The notes beneath the pieces were generated by a model. It did not search any database. It was not told where the DNA came from and saw only the letters and a program-made list of their open reading frames with translations. Shown piece after piece: positions 35,343 through 45,008 of a DNA stretch of 64,000 nucleotides. A program made the translations under genes and the position numbers. The DNA comes from Streptomyces sp. NBC_00178. GTDB taxonomy: Bacteria; Actinomycetota; Actinomycetes; Streptomycetales; Streptomycetaceae. Positions within the stretch are counted from its first letter, which is position 1, and every line of letters begins with the position of its first letter. The stretch lies in NCBI RefSeq assembly GCF_036206005.1, contig NZ_CP108143.1, forward strand, positions 3,796,001-3,860,000, in the 5' to 3' direction.

Positions 35343-35951
35343 TCAGCCGGCGTCGTCGAAGGCGTCGAGAGCGGCGGCCAGTTCGAGTCCGTCCAGTGAG
35401 CCGAGCCCTCCCAGCGCGGTGAGCCCCTCCAGGCCGTTCGGCCCGCAGGGCGCGTCACGGCGTGCGGCCGCCGTACGGCCGGGGCCGGTTGCGCTGAACC
35501 CGCGACGCCCGTGAGCCGCCGGGACCAGTGCCCAGACGGTGACCTCACCCGCCGGGTCGTCCCGCACGCCCCATTCCCGGGCGAGGGCGCTGATGATGTT
35601 GAGCCCGCGCCCGCCGCGGGCGGTGACCGAGGGCGTCGAGGGGACGGGCCTGGTCGGTCCGCCGCCGTCCGTGACCTCGACGGTCAGGTCGCCCTCTCCG
35701 TCCACGCGCCACGCGGCCCGGATGTCGCCGTCGCCCACCTCCGTGTGCGTCCCCAGCGGTCTGCCGTGCCGGCAGGCGTTGCTGAGGAGTTCCGAGAGAA
35801 TCAGTACAGCGTCGTCGACCACGGTGTCCGAGACCCCGTTGCTGCGCAGTTGCTCGCGCATACGGTGCCTCGCCTGACCCACACCCGCCGGGCCATGGGG
35901 TACGGCCATGCTCGACGACGTCGGCACTTCCTGTGCCACCACAAACGCCAC
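35343..35951 (-). CDS. RsbW-like ATP-binding regulatory protein (HATPase_c_2)
   Basis: The 202-residue protein begins VAFVVAQEVPTSSS at GTG 35951, seven bases after AAAGGAGG; longer open-frame starts lack such a site. The GHKL ATPase features are the N box LSELLSNACRHGRPLG, G1-like VTDGGGPTRP and G2 GGRGLNIISALAREWG. The C-terminal 60 residues are low-complexity (Gly/Leu/Ala), ending near the 24-bp repeats. Proteins of this type act as anti-sigma factors or kinases of anti-anti-sigma factors. Confidence 0.85.
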   Translation of the reverse strand: MAFVVAQEVPTSSSMAVPHGPAGVGQARHRMREQLRSNGVSDTVVDDAVLILSELLSNACRHGRPLGTHTEVGDGDIRAAWRVDGEGDLTVEVTDGGGPTRPVPSTPSVTARGGRGLNIISALAREWGVRDDPAGEVTVWALVPAAHGRRGFSATGPGRTAAARRDAPCGPNGLEGLTALGGLGSLDGLELAAALDAFDDAG

Positions 35952-36091
35952 CCCCGAGACCTCCTTTGCCCCACGCCAGGGATTGGATGCCCTCCTGGGA
36001 TGCGCCGGAAACCGGCCAAAGCCCTGGCAGTGATGCACTCGTAACGATCGAATGCGGAGTGAATGCGCCGGGGCACACCGTGTAACTGATG

Positions 36092-36919
36092 TTAAGAACG
36101 GCCAAGTCGCGACAGGACCTGTTTGGGGCGGTTCGTGATGATTGCTTCCACTCCGAGGTTCACGCAGAGGTCGACGTCCTCCGGCTCGTTCACCGTCCAG
36201 ACGTGCACCCGGTGACCCGCCCGGTGCAGGCGTTCGATGTACGCGGGGTGGTTGCGTACGATCCGCATCCCGGGGCCCGCGATCCGGGCCCCCGCCGGGA
36301 GCCGGCCGTCGCGCAGTCTGGGGGAGACGAACTGCATCAGGAACACGGTCGGCAGCGCGGGGGCTGCGGCCCGCACCCGGTAGAGGGAGCGGGCGGAGAA
36401 ACTCATGACGCGCACGGGGGGCGGCCCCTCGGCGGGCGGCCCGTCCAGGCCGAAGCGCTTGAGCAGGTGGAGCAGCCGCTCCTCGACCTGACCGGCCCAG
36501 CGGGTGGGGTGCTTCGTCTCGATGGCCAGTTGGAGCGGCCGGCCGGCCGCTCGTGTGTCATGGGTCAGTTCGAGAAGACGTTCGAGCGTGAGGACGGACG
36601 TGAACTCACCCGGCGCCGGATCCCAGTCCGGGGACTCCTCGTGGTCCTTCCAGGAACCGAAGTCGAGCGCGGCCAGATCGGCCAGCTCCAGGGCGGAGAC
36701 CGCCCCCCGGCCGTTGGACGTGCGGTTCACCCTGCGGTCGTGGACACAGACGAGCTGCCCGTCGGCGGTGAGGCGTACATCGCACTCCAGGGCGTCGGCC
36801 CCGTCCTCGATGGCCTTCCGGTACGCGGCCAGCGTGTGCTCGGGAGCGTCCTCCGAGGCGCCGCGGTGGGCGATGACCTGGATGGGAGCCTGTTCGGAGG
36901 GTAGGCGTGCGTGCGTCAC
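36092..36919 (-). CDS. Glycerophosphodiester phosphodiesterase
   Basis: The 275-residue protein has the family motifs VIAHRGASEDAPEHTLAA with the catalytic HRG, DALECDVRLTADGQLVCVHD with metal-binding Glu/Asp and catalytic His, LQLAIETKH, and VHVWTVNEPEDV near the end. No signal peptide is present, so it is probably cytoplasmic, cleaving glycerophosphodiesters to glycerol 3-phosphate and an alcohol. The GTG start (VTHARLPSEQ) is divergent from the HtrA-like gene, with a 197-bp shared promoter region. Confidence 0.93.
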   Translation of the reverse strand: MTHARLPSEQAPIQVIAHRGASEDAPEHTLAAYRKAIEDGADALECDVRLTADGQLVCVHDRRVNRTSNGRGAVSALELADLAALDFGSWKDHEESPDWDPAPGEFTSVLTLERLLELTHDTRAAGRPLQLAIETKHPTRWAGQVEERLLHLLKRFGLDGPPAEGPPPVRVMSFSARSLYRVRAAAPALPTVFLMQFVSPRLRDGRLPAGARIAGPGMRIVRNHPAYIERLHRAGHRVHVWTVNEPEDVDLCVNLGVEAIITNRPKQVLSRLGRS

Positions 36920-37116
36920 GGCGCCATCGTGCCACCGGGACGCGGCGAGTGCCGACACCTTGTTGCGTACGACCGTTTTGCCTGATGTAAAGATTGGTGT
37001 GCGGATGCACAGGTCCTGCTTACAGTGGCCTGACGTGCTGTGGGAAAAGCTGACCGCAGACACGTGCACAGCGGATCTCTTGCCGAACGCCGAGTGGAAC
37101 CGAGGAGTAAAGAGCT

Positions 37117-38616
37117 GTGAGCACCGAGAACGAGGGCAACGAGGGCACCGCGGGTCCGTCCGTACCGTCTGTTCCGTCCGCACCTCCCGTGCCGGCTGCC
37201 GCTCCTGAGGGCACCCCGCAGGAGGGTCCGCCCGCGCCGGGGGCCCCGCCCGCCACGCCCGCGGACGCGCCGACGACGCAGGTTCCGGCCGCGCACCAGC
37301 CAGAAGCCGGGCAGGCTTCCGCCGGGCACGAGCAGTACCCGCAGTACCCCTACACCCCGCCGGCACCGGAGCACGCCCCCTCCGGCTCCGGTGCCTGGCC
37401 GCCGCCCGCGCCCGCCATCCCCTCGTACGCCGACGGCGGCAGCCCGCCCGCCTGGGGTGCGCCCGCGCACGCGGCGCCCGAGCACCCGCGCAAGCGCCGC
37501 GCGGGCGGCCTGGTCGCCGCGGTCGCCGTGGCGGCCCTCGTCGCGGGCGGCGTGGGCGGGGCCCTCGGTTACTGGGCCGCCGACAGCAGCGACTCGGGCT
37601 CCTCCTCCGGATCGACCACGGTCGCCGCCTCGAACAGCCCCAAGGACTTCAAGCGCGCCGCGGGCACGGTCGCGGGCGTCGCGGCGCGCGCGCTGCCCAG
37701 CGTGGTCACCATCGACGCGCAGTCCGGCGACGGCGAGGGCGGTACGGGCACCGGCTTCGTGTACGACAAGGAGGGCCACATCCTCACCAACAACCACGTG
37801 GTGGCCTCCGCGGCGGACAGCGGTCAGCTGACCGCGACCTTCTCCAACGGCAAGAAGTACGACGCCGAGGTGGTCGGCCGCGCCCAGGGCTACGACGTGG
37901 CCGTGCTGAAGCTGAAGAACGCCCCGGACGGACTGACTCCGCTGGCCCTGGGCGACTCCGACAAGGTCGCCGTGGGCGACTCCACCATCGCGATCGGCGC
38001 ACCGTTCGGCCTGTCCAACACGGTCACCACGGGCATCATCAGCGCCAAGCACCGCCCGGTGGCCTCGGGTGACGGGTCCAGCAGCAAGAACTCGTACATG
38101 AGCGCCCTGCAGACCGACGCCTCGATCAACCCGGGCAACTCCGGCGGCCCGCTCCTGGACGCGGGCGGCGCGGTGATCGGCATCAACTCCGCCATCCAGT
38201 CCACCAGCGGCGGCGGTGTCGGCCAGTCGCAGGCCGGCTCCATCGGCCTCGGCTTCGCCATCCCGGTCAACCAGGCGAAGAACGTCGCCGAGCAGCTGAT
38301 CAAGACCGGTGAGCCGGTGTACCCGGTGATCGGCGCGACGGTCACGATGGACGAGAAGACCGGCGGCGCCGTCATCTCGGAGGAGGGCGCGGGCGGCAGC
38401 CCCGCCGTCACCCCGAACGGCCCGGCGGCCCAGGCGGGCCTCAAGGCCGGCGACGTGATCACCAAGTTCGACGACACGGTGGTCGACAGCGGACCGACCC
38501 TGATCGGCGAGATCTGGACCCACAAGGCCGGCGACAAGGTGACGCTCACCTACAAGCGCGACGGAAAGACGGCGACGGCCGAAGTCACCCTGGGCGAGCG
38601 CAAGGGCGACAGCTGA
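37117..38616 (+). CDS. HtrA/DegP-like membrane-anchored serine protease with PDZ domain
   Basis: The 499-residue protein has a Pro/Ala-rich cytoplasmic N-terminus of about 125 residues, one membrane helix (about 129-150), a trypsin-like domain and a C-terminal PDZ domain (about 400-495). The catalytic triad is visible as His in LTNNHVVA (near 226), Asp in GYDVAVLKL (near 259) and Ser in NPGNSGGPLL (near 340). It would degrade misfolded proteins outside the membrane. GAGGAG lies before the GTG start. Confidence 0.94.
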   Translation: MSTENEGNEGTAGPSVPSVPSAPPVPAAAPEGTPQEGPPAPGAPPATPADAPTTQVPAAHQPEAGQASAGHEQYPQYPYTPPAPEHAPSGSGAWPPPAPAIPSYADGGSPPAWGAPAHAAPEHPRKRRAGGLVAAVAVAALVAGGVGGALGYWAADSSDSGSSSGSTTVAASNSPKDFKRAAGTVAGVAARALPSVVTIDAQSGDGEGGTGTGFVYDKEGHILTNNHVVASAADSGQLTATFSNGKKYDAEVVGRAQGYDVAVLKLKNAPDGLTPLALGDSDKVAVGDSTIAIGAPFGLSNTVTTGIISAKHRPVASGDGSSSKNSYMSALQTDASINPGNSGGPLLDAGGAVIGINSAIQSTSGGGVGQSQAGSIGLGFAIPVNQAKNVAEQLIKTGEPVYPVIGATVTMDEKTGGAVISEEGAGGSPAVTPNGPAAQAGLKAGDVITKFDDTVVDSGPTLIGEIWTHKAGDKVTLTYKRDGKTATAEVTLGERKGDS

Positions 38617-38639
38617 CCCGATAGGCTGTTCCACGCATC

Positions 38640-38669
38640 GAGCCGGACCCGGGACACCGGGACCGGCTC
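38640..38669 (+). terminator. Hairpin after the HtrA-like gene
   Basis: GAGCCGG-A-CCCGG and its partner CCGGG-A-CCGGCTC form a 12-bp stem with one A:A mismatch and a GACA loop, 24 nt after the stop and just before tRNA-Ser. Confidence 0.7.
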
Positions 38670-38677
38670 CGAAGCGG

Positions 38678-38762
38678 GGTGGGTTGCCCGAGCGGCCTAA
38701 GGGAACGGTCTTGAAAACCGTCGTGGCGCGAGTCACCGTGGGTTCAAATCCCACACCCACCG
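38678..38762 (+). tRNA. tRNA-Ser (anticodon UGA)
   Basis: Acceptor GGTGGGT/ACCCACC, anticodon stem ACGGT/ACCGT with loop CTTGAAA (anticodon TGA), a variable arm and a T-arm with TTCAAAT are visible. CCA is not encoded. Confidence 0.94.
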
Positions 38763-38789
38763 CAGCAGGTCAGCGAAGTAGCAGGTCAA

Positions 38790-38820
38790 AGGGCGGGTCT
38801 CCGGTACGGAGGCCCGCCCT
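38790..38820 (+). terminator. Terminator after tRNA-Ser(UGA)
   Basis: AGGGCGGGTCTCCG pairs with CGGAGGCCCGCCCT through 14 bp, one of them G:T, around a 3-nt loop, 27 nt downstream of the tRNA. Confidence 0.8.
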
Positions 38821-38987
38821 CTGCGTTCGCCCTGGTCCACCACGTACGCACGGTCCGGGAGGACGGCGCGGCCAACCTGGGGCCAGGGGTGTCCCGATGG
38901 CTCAGCGCCGCGTTCGACGGTGCCGGCCGACCCCGACAGCACGCGGTGCGCCCATCGCTCGGGGGTGCACGCGTGGTGGAATGCGGG

Positions 38988-39022
38988 GGGTGGTGGCCCC
39001 GGTTCCGACGGGGCCACCACCC
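38988..39022. terminator. Hairpin followed by TTTT
   Basis: GGGTGGTGGCCCCG and its exact reverse complement form a 14-bp stem with a 7-nt loop. On the plus strand it is followed by TTTT; on the minus strand it lies 39 nt after the stop of the gene at 39062. The 299-bp gap 38763-39061 otherwise holds only this and the previous hairpin. Confidence 0.75.
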
Positions 39023-39061
39023 TTTTCGCTCCTCTGTCCGGTCAGGCCGGTTCCGCTGGGC

Positions 39062-39571
39062 TCAGCGGTAGCAGGTGGTGATGAGGATCGTGTCACCGGA
39101 GTGGACGACCGTCGGGGCGTGCGGCGAAACCGCGGCCACGGCATCCTGCTGCTTCGCGCAGTCGGACATCTTCACCCGGGTGAAGGCGGGCGTGAGGCCG
39201 TAGCGGACGAGCGCCGCCCTGGCGGCCGTCGAGCTCGCGCCGGCCAGCTGCTGCCTGACGATCTTTCCGTTGCTGTTGCGGACGAGCACGGTCGTGCCGT
39301 CGCCGGCGGTGCTGGTCGCGGCGGTCTGCACCTGGGTGTGCGAAGCGCCGCCCGTGGCGCTGGTGGCCAGGGCCGTGCCCGCGCCGCAGGCCACCATCAG
39401 GGCGGCGGCGATGCCCGCGGTGGTGATGGCCTGCTTGCGGCGGGCCCCGCGCCTGATGACGGCCGTGTCGAAGTGCGGCGTCTCGGCGGTCTTCACGAAG
39501 TCGTTCATGGCGTTCACCAGTTCCTGTTCGAAGAGTCCGCAGCCGGAAGGCTGAGAGTCGGGTGATCTCAT
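39062..39571 (-). CDS. Single-pass membrane protein coupled to an ECF sigma factor
   Basis: The 169-residue protein has a cytoplasmic N-terminus of about 45 residues (ELVNAMNDFVKTAETPHFD), one membrane helix (ITTAGIAAALMVACGAGTALA) and an extracytoplasmic domain of about 95 residues ending in TCYR. Its ATG overlaps the stop of the sigma gene (ATGA). Topology and coupling suggest an anti-sigma role or a sensor partner, although no zinc-binding HxxxCxxC is present. I do not recognise the domain. Confidence 0.75.
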   Translation of the reverse strand: MRSPDSQPSGCGLFEQELVNAMNDFVKTAETPHFDTAVIRRGARRKQAITTAGIAAALMVACGAGTALATSATGGASHTQVQTAATSTAGDGTTVLVRNSNGKIVRQQLAGASSTAARAALVRYGLTPAFTRVKMSDCAKQQDAVAAVSPHAPTVVHSGDTILITTCYR

Positions 39572-40149
39572 CGGATTCCTTCCGTCGGCTGCGGTGGTGA
39601 AGGGCTGGAGAGTGCGGGGAACTGACCTCTGAGCTTGTCGATCCCGCGAGCGAGCTGCGACCGCACGGTGCTGGGCGAGATCTTCAGGTCCGCCGCTATC
39701 TCGTCATCCGGCAGGTCGTGGAAATACCGCAGGACCACGACCGTCCGCATGCGAGTCGGCAGGCCCTGGAGGGCCCGGACCAGCTGGTCCCTCGTGTCCA
39801 CCTGTCCGTACTGGTCCCCGGGGGCGGCAGGTTCGCCGCTGTCCTGGTGCGGGGCCGTGCGACGGAACCTCCGCCACCTGTCGTTGACCAGGTTCACCAT
39901 GATCCGCCGCACGTAGGCCTCGGGAGCGTCCTTGGCGGCGATGGTGCGCCACTTGCGGCAGGCCCGTTCCAGGGTCTCCTGGACCAAGTCCTCCGCGGCG
40001 TCGCGGTTCCCCGTCAGGACGAGGGCCCCGCGGAACAGTACGGCGGACCGGGCGACGACGAAGTCGTGGAAGTCGTACGCCGACTCGGCTTCTGCCGGCC
40101 CGGACTCACGGACTCTCATACGGATAACGCGCTCGGTTGCCAGATCCAC
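39568..40149 (-). CDS. SigE-family ECF RNA polymerase sigma factor
   Basis: The 193-residue protein has sigma region 2 (FHDFVVARSAVLFRGALVLTG, DAAEDLVQETLERACRKW) and region 4 (LPTRMRTVVVLRYFHDLPDD, ISPSTVRSQLARGIDKLR). It is an ECF factor of the actinobacterial SigE family (SACE-type, TIGR02983 as I recall). The GTG at 40149 follows GGGATGGGG and is preferred to ATG 40119, which lacks a ribosome site. It is translationally coupled to the membrane protein at 39062. Confidence 0.88.
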   Translation of the reverse strand: MDLATERVIRMRVRESGPAEAESAYDFHDFVVARSAVLFRGALVLTGNRDAAEDLVQETLERACRKWRTIAAKDAPEAYVRRIMVNLVNDRWRRFRRTAPHQDSGEPAAPGDQYGQVDTRDQLVRALQGLPTRMRTVVVLRYFHDLPDDEIAADLKISPSTVRSQLARGIDKLRGQFPALSSPSPPQPTEGIR

Positions 40150-40394
40150 ATCCCCATCCCTTCCTGTCACCCCTCCCCAACGGGATAGCGGCTCCGTGTG
40201 CTGCACGCACATCGTGAGACCTGGGTCACAGGCCCCCGCCGCCGGCTGGTGCGGGGGTGGGAGTGGGTCCGGCAGTCCGTCGGGCGTCCTCGGGGGAGCC
40301 GACCTGCCGCGAGCCGGCCATGCGCGGGCCACCGAAGGCCCGGCGGGAGACTGCCACTTCGAACCATGCGTCACGCAGGCCGCGCGTAGCCCCA

Positions 40395-40782
40395 GGGTGG
40401 TCTTTCCCGATCCGAAACCGCCGGCGATCAGGATCTTCACCGCCTGGGACAGGCTGTCGGGGGTCCGGGCCGAGGAGTCCTCGGACAAGACTCTTGGCAT
40501 AGCCGTCATACCTTTCGGTTCTTCTTTGGTCACCGGGCCCAGGGCCGGTGGGTCGCCTGCTCCAGAGCGCTCGGAGCCCATCGAGCACCTCCGTATGAGA
40601 TCCAGGCTCGGGCACCCGTGCGGATCCGCCGGTTCCCGGATCCGTATGGCGTTCACGTCGAGGAGGTCTCCGAGCAGAACCCGGATCACCCCCACCGCAG
40701 GTCCAGCGAGGCGGCGACCTCGGTGACGGACAGCGGCCGGCGGCAGAGCGTTGAGGATGGCCGCGGGCTCGGGTTCCGTCAT
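40395..40782 (-). pseudogene. Conservon remnant: DUF742 3' part and truncated GTPase 5' part
   Basis: Reading on the minus strand, the stretch before 40582 encodes VIRVLLGDLLDVNAIRIREP, the end of a DUF742 (CvnC-like) protein, while its helix PLSVTEVAASLDLRWG lies in another frame, showing a frameshift. From ATG 40581 a CvnD-like GTPase begins MGSERSGAGDPPALGP and reaches the P-loop ILIAGGFGSGKTT, then similarity stops. In intact conservons these genes sit together as roadblock-DUF742-GTPase. The 683-bp gap 40150-40832 is thus mostly a decayed two-gene fragment. Confidence 0.8.
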
Positions 40783-40832
40783 CAGGCGCCGGTCCGGCGC
40801 GGTGCGGGGGCCTGATGGACGGAGCCGTGCGA

Positions 40833-41714
40833 TCAGGCCGTCCGCCGCGGTGTCGTGAGCCGGGCCGCCGAGGCTATCGCCGCACGCGCCTCCTGCGCGC
40901 TGAGGCCCGTGCTGACCGCCGCGTCGGTGAGGGCGTCCGCGAGCGCGTCGCCGAAACCGTGTTCGTACGCGCGGCAGGCGGCCCAGAACAGGCGGGTGTT
41001 GCGCTGGCCCTCGTGCGCCGCGCGGACGAACCGGACCAGGCCCTGGCCCTGTCGGGCGGGGGAGTTCCGGCTCGTGGGGTGGTGCGGGCGCGGGGGCGGC
41101 CTGAGCAGGTGCAGGAGGGCGCTGGGGCAGGGGGCCGGCGCGAGGTGGGCGGTGCCGGTGGCCAGCAGGTATCGGCCGTGCGCGGTCACCGAGCCCGGCC
41201 CGACCAGGTAGCCGCCTGCCCCGCGTACGTCGATGCCGGGGGCGAGGCGGCCGGCGGAGTTGGGCACCGTGACGCCCGGGGGGCCCGTCAGCCAGAGGTG
41301 CCGGCCGCCGCTGGGCGTGAGCACCGTGACGGTGGCCGGGATGGTGAACAGGTGCTCGAGTGCCAGGTGCCGGAGCGCGGCGACGGAGTCGTTGCCGTGG
41401 GTGGTGTCGATGTCCAGGTCGATGCCGATGAGGCGGTGCGGGGGGCGTCCGCAGGCGATGCCGTAGCCGGTGGCCCGGGGCGCGACGGCGAAGAGCGCGC
41501 GGACGGCGGACGGGTCGGTGGTGGCGTCGTGGACGCCGTGGCCGGGCAGCCCGCATTCCCCCCGGCAGCGCACGGGCGGGACGTCGCCGTGGTGCGGGGA
41601 ACGCAGGGCGGGGAGCTTGGTGGCGGACAGGGGGAAGACGGGGAGCCCGCGCTCGGCGGCCGAGAGCGCATGGGCCAGGGCCAGGGTGGCGGTCTGCCGG
41701 TCGGTGATGGCCAT
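40833..41714 (-). CDS. Bifunctional primase-polymerase (prim-pol) domain protein
   Basis: The 293-residue protein has an archaeo-eukaryotic primase-like prim-pol domain: GLPVFPLSATKLPAL, Cys-rich CRGECGLPGHG, catalytic IGIDLDIDTTHG (DxD), SGGRHLWL and RGAGGYLVGPGS. No helicase domain follows; the C-terminal 90 residues are helical. Such domains usually occur in plasmid or phage replication proteins, but free-standing copies are common in streptomycete chromosomes. The ATG at 41714 (MAITDRQTATLA) is the likely start. A degenerate relative is at 32731. Confidence 0.85.
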   Translation of the reverse strand: MAITDRQTATLALAHALSAAERGLPVFPLSATKLPALRSPHHGDVPPVRCRGECGLPGHGVHDATTDPSAVRALFAVAPRATGYGIACGRPPHRLIGIDLDIDTTHGNDSVAALRHLALEHLFTIPATVTVLTPSGGRHLWLTGPPGVTVPNSAGRLAPGIDVRGAGGYLVGPGSVTAHGRYLLATGTAHLAPAPCPSALLHLLRPPPRPHHPTSRNSPARQGQGLVRFVRAAHEGQRNTRLFWAACRAYEHGFGDALADALTDAAVSTGLSAQEARAAIASAARLTTPRRTA

Positions 41715-41959
41715 GCGCCCATTTTCGTACAGGCGTTCGAAGAAGGGAAGGGGGCGCGTGCGGGGGCCGATAGCGCCGGGCCGTGCGGGGTTTGACCGGC
41801 GTCCCTCATCCGTGCGGGGGAACCGGCGGGCCCCCGCGGTTCGCCCGGGAGGCGGTGGGCAGTTCTGCACCGCGACGTCGCGACCAGCGCCGGAGCGGTC
41901 GGCCGGCCGCTCCGGATCCAGCCGTACCAAGCCGTTTTCCGGTTCCTGGAGGAATTCAC

Positions 41960-42277
41960 ATGGCACGTACCCGTACCGCCCGCGCCCTCACCGTCCTCGC
42001 GGCCGCGCCGCTGGCCGTCGCCCTGTTCGGCGGAGTCGCCGCGGCGGACAACGGCGCCTTGGCGAGCGACGGATCGAATGCCGGAGTGGCGACCATCGGG
42101 TCCGGCGGTGTCGGTGGCGACAACTTCGGCAACTCGTCCACCTCGCAGCAGCAGGCCGTGGGCGCGGGTGCCTCGAACCACAGCAACTCCGCGCAGGTGA
42201 TCGGATCGCCCTTCGCCTACATCGACCAGTCCACCACCTTCGTCTACGTCACCTTCTCGCCGCTCTGGGTGAAGTGA
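41960..42277 (+). CDS. Small secreted protein of unknown function
   Basis: The 105-residue protein has a Sec signal peptide (RTARALTVLAAAPLAVALFGGVAAA) and a mature part of about 75 residues rich in Gly, Ser, Asn and Gln (VGGDNFGNSSTSQQQAVG), ending with an aromatic stretch YIDQSTTFVYVTFSPLW. It has no cysteine. GGAGGAATTCAC precedes the ATG. Composition recalls surface or amyloid-prone proteins such as chaplins and rodlins, but no chaplin motif is present. A strong hairpin follows. Confidence 0.78.
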   Translation: MARTRTARALTVLAAAPLAVALFGGVAAADNGALASDGSNAGVATIGSGGVGGDNFGNSSTSQQQAVGAGASNHSNSAQVIGSPFAYIDQSTTFVYVTFSPLWVK

Positions 42278-42283
42278 CCGGGG

Positions 42284-42319
42284 GCCCGTGCGGCGGTGGG
42301 CCGCCACCGCCGCACGGGC
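42284..42319 (+). terminator. Perfect 16-bp hairpin after the secreted protein gene
   Basis: GCCCGTGCGGCGGTGG and its exact reverse complement pair around a 4-nt loop, 7 nt after the stop. Confidence 0.85.
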
Positions 42320-42370
42320 AGGTCCCGCCCCGGGGGGAGCGGGCGTCCCCGGGGTGAGGACCCTGAGGGC

Positions 42371-42402
42371 GGTGGAGGCGCCCTCCACCTTCAGGAGGTG
42401 GA
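42371..42402 (+). promoter_or_regulatory. Overlapping alternative hairpins upstream of a sigma gene
   Basis: Segment 1 GGTGGAGG (42371-42378), segment 2 CCTCCACCT (42382-42390) and segment 3 AGGTGGA (42396-42402) allow segment 2 to pair with 1 or with 3, not both. This resembles an attenuator-like switch about 90 nt before the ATG at 42491. Whether the region is transcribed is unknown. Confidence 0.4.
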
Positions 42403-42490
42403 GCCCGCCCCACCCCTACAACCTGAGGCGGACGTCGCTTCGGGACCTGGGGCCGATCCCCTCGCGGGCACCCGCTCCTAGCGTGGAGAC

Positions 42491-43045
42491 ATGACCACGC
42501 CAGTCTGTGCCGGTGCCTCCAGGGCGGCCGCCGCATCCGCAGGACACCGCCGCTATCCGTCGTTCTCGTCGTACGTACGGGCGCGGGGGCCCGTGCTGCT
42601 GCGCACCGCCCGGTCCCTCACCGCGAACCCGAGCGACGCCGAGGACCTGCTGCAGACCGCCCTCACCAAGACGTACGTCGCCTGGGAGCGGATAGAGGAC
42701 CACCGGGCCCTCGACGGCTACGTGCGCCGCGCACTGGTGAACACCCGCACGTCGCAGTGGCGCAAGCGCAAGGTCGACGAGTTCGCCTGCGAGGAGCTGC
42801 CGGAGAAGGAGGCGCCGCCCGCTCCCGACCCCGCCGAGCAGCAGTCGCTGCACGACGCGATGTGGCGGGCCGTGCTCAAGCTGCCGGACCGCCAGCGCGC
42901 CATGGTCGTCCTGAGGTATTACGAGGACCTGAGCGAGGTGCAGACCGCCGAGGTGATGGGGGTGTCCGTCGGCACGGTCAAGAGCGCCGTCTCCAGGGCC
43001 CTGGGGAAGCTCCGCGAGGACCCGGAGCTCACCCCCGTACGGTGA
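42491..43045 (+). CDS. SigE-family ECF RNA polymerase sigma factor
   Basis: The 184-residue protein has region 2 (SFSSYVRARGPVLLRTARSL, DAEDLLQTALTKTYVAWERI) and region 4 (LPDRQRAMVVLRYYEDLSEV, VSVGTVKSAVSRALGKLRED). The N-terminal 20 residues are Ala-rich. TGGAGAC lies just before the ATG. No anti-sigma gene is adjacent, unlike for the sigma factor at 39568. Confidence 0.9.
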   Translation: MTTPVCAGASRAAAASAGHRRYPSFSSYVRARGPVLLRTARSLTANPSDAEDLLQTALTKTYVAWERIEDHRALDGYVRRALVNTRTSQWRKRKVDEFACEELPEKEAPPAPDPAEQQSLHDAMWRAVLKLPDRQRAMVVLRYYEDLSEVQTAEVMGVSVGTVKSAVSRALGKLREDPELTPVR

Positions 43046-43144
43046 CCCCGCCCCGCCCGCGGCGGCCCCCCGCCGCTTCCCGCGCGGCGCCCCGCCCCGC
43101 CCGGTCATGCCGGCCGACATCGATTCGTACTCCCGGAAGTAGTG

Positions 43145-43162
43145 ACATACCGCTTGGTATGT
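43145..43162. promoter_or_regulatory. TetR-type operator candidate upstream of the acyl-CoA ligase
   Basis: ACATACCGCTTGGTATGT has exact 7-bp arms around GCTT. It lies 53 bp before the GTG start at 43215, a position suited to repression. No regulator gene is adjacent. Confidence 0.65.
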
Positions 43163-43214
43163 GAGCAGAATCAGCGCACCCTTACCGCCGCGTAGCGCCC
43201 ACCGGGAGGACGCC

Positions 43215-44861
<1,647 letters not shown>

Positions 44862-44894
44862 GCGGAAGCGGCCGGGCCCGGGCCGCGGTACAGG

Positions 44895-44930
44895 ACGGGG
44901 GCGGTACGGGTCCTCCCGTACCGCCCCCGT
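44895..44930. terminator. Perfect 16-bp hairpin between convergent genes
   Basis: ACGGGGGCGGTACGGG and its exact reverse complement pair around a 4-nt loop, 33 nt after the ligase stop. A CGTGCCCGC-rich imperfect repeat follows up to about 45000. Confidence 0.85.
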
Positions 44931-45008
44931 CCCTCGTGCCGTGCCCGCCGTGCCCGTGCCCGCCGTCCGCCGTGCCCGTGTCCGCCGTGTCCGTCGTGCG
45001 GTGGACGG

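Noticed and set aside
40150..40832. Intact gene between the sigma factor and prim-pol genes
   Set aside because: The open frame is continuous only by chance; recognisable parts are in different frames and truncated, so it is listed as a pseudogene.
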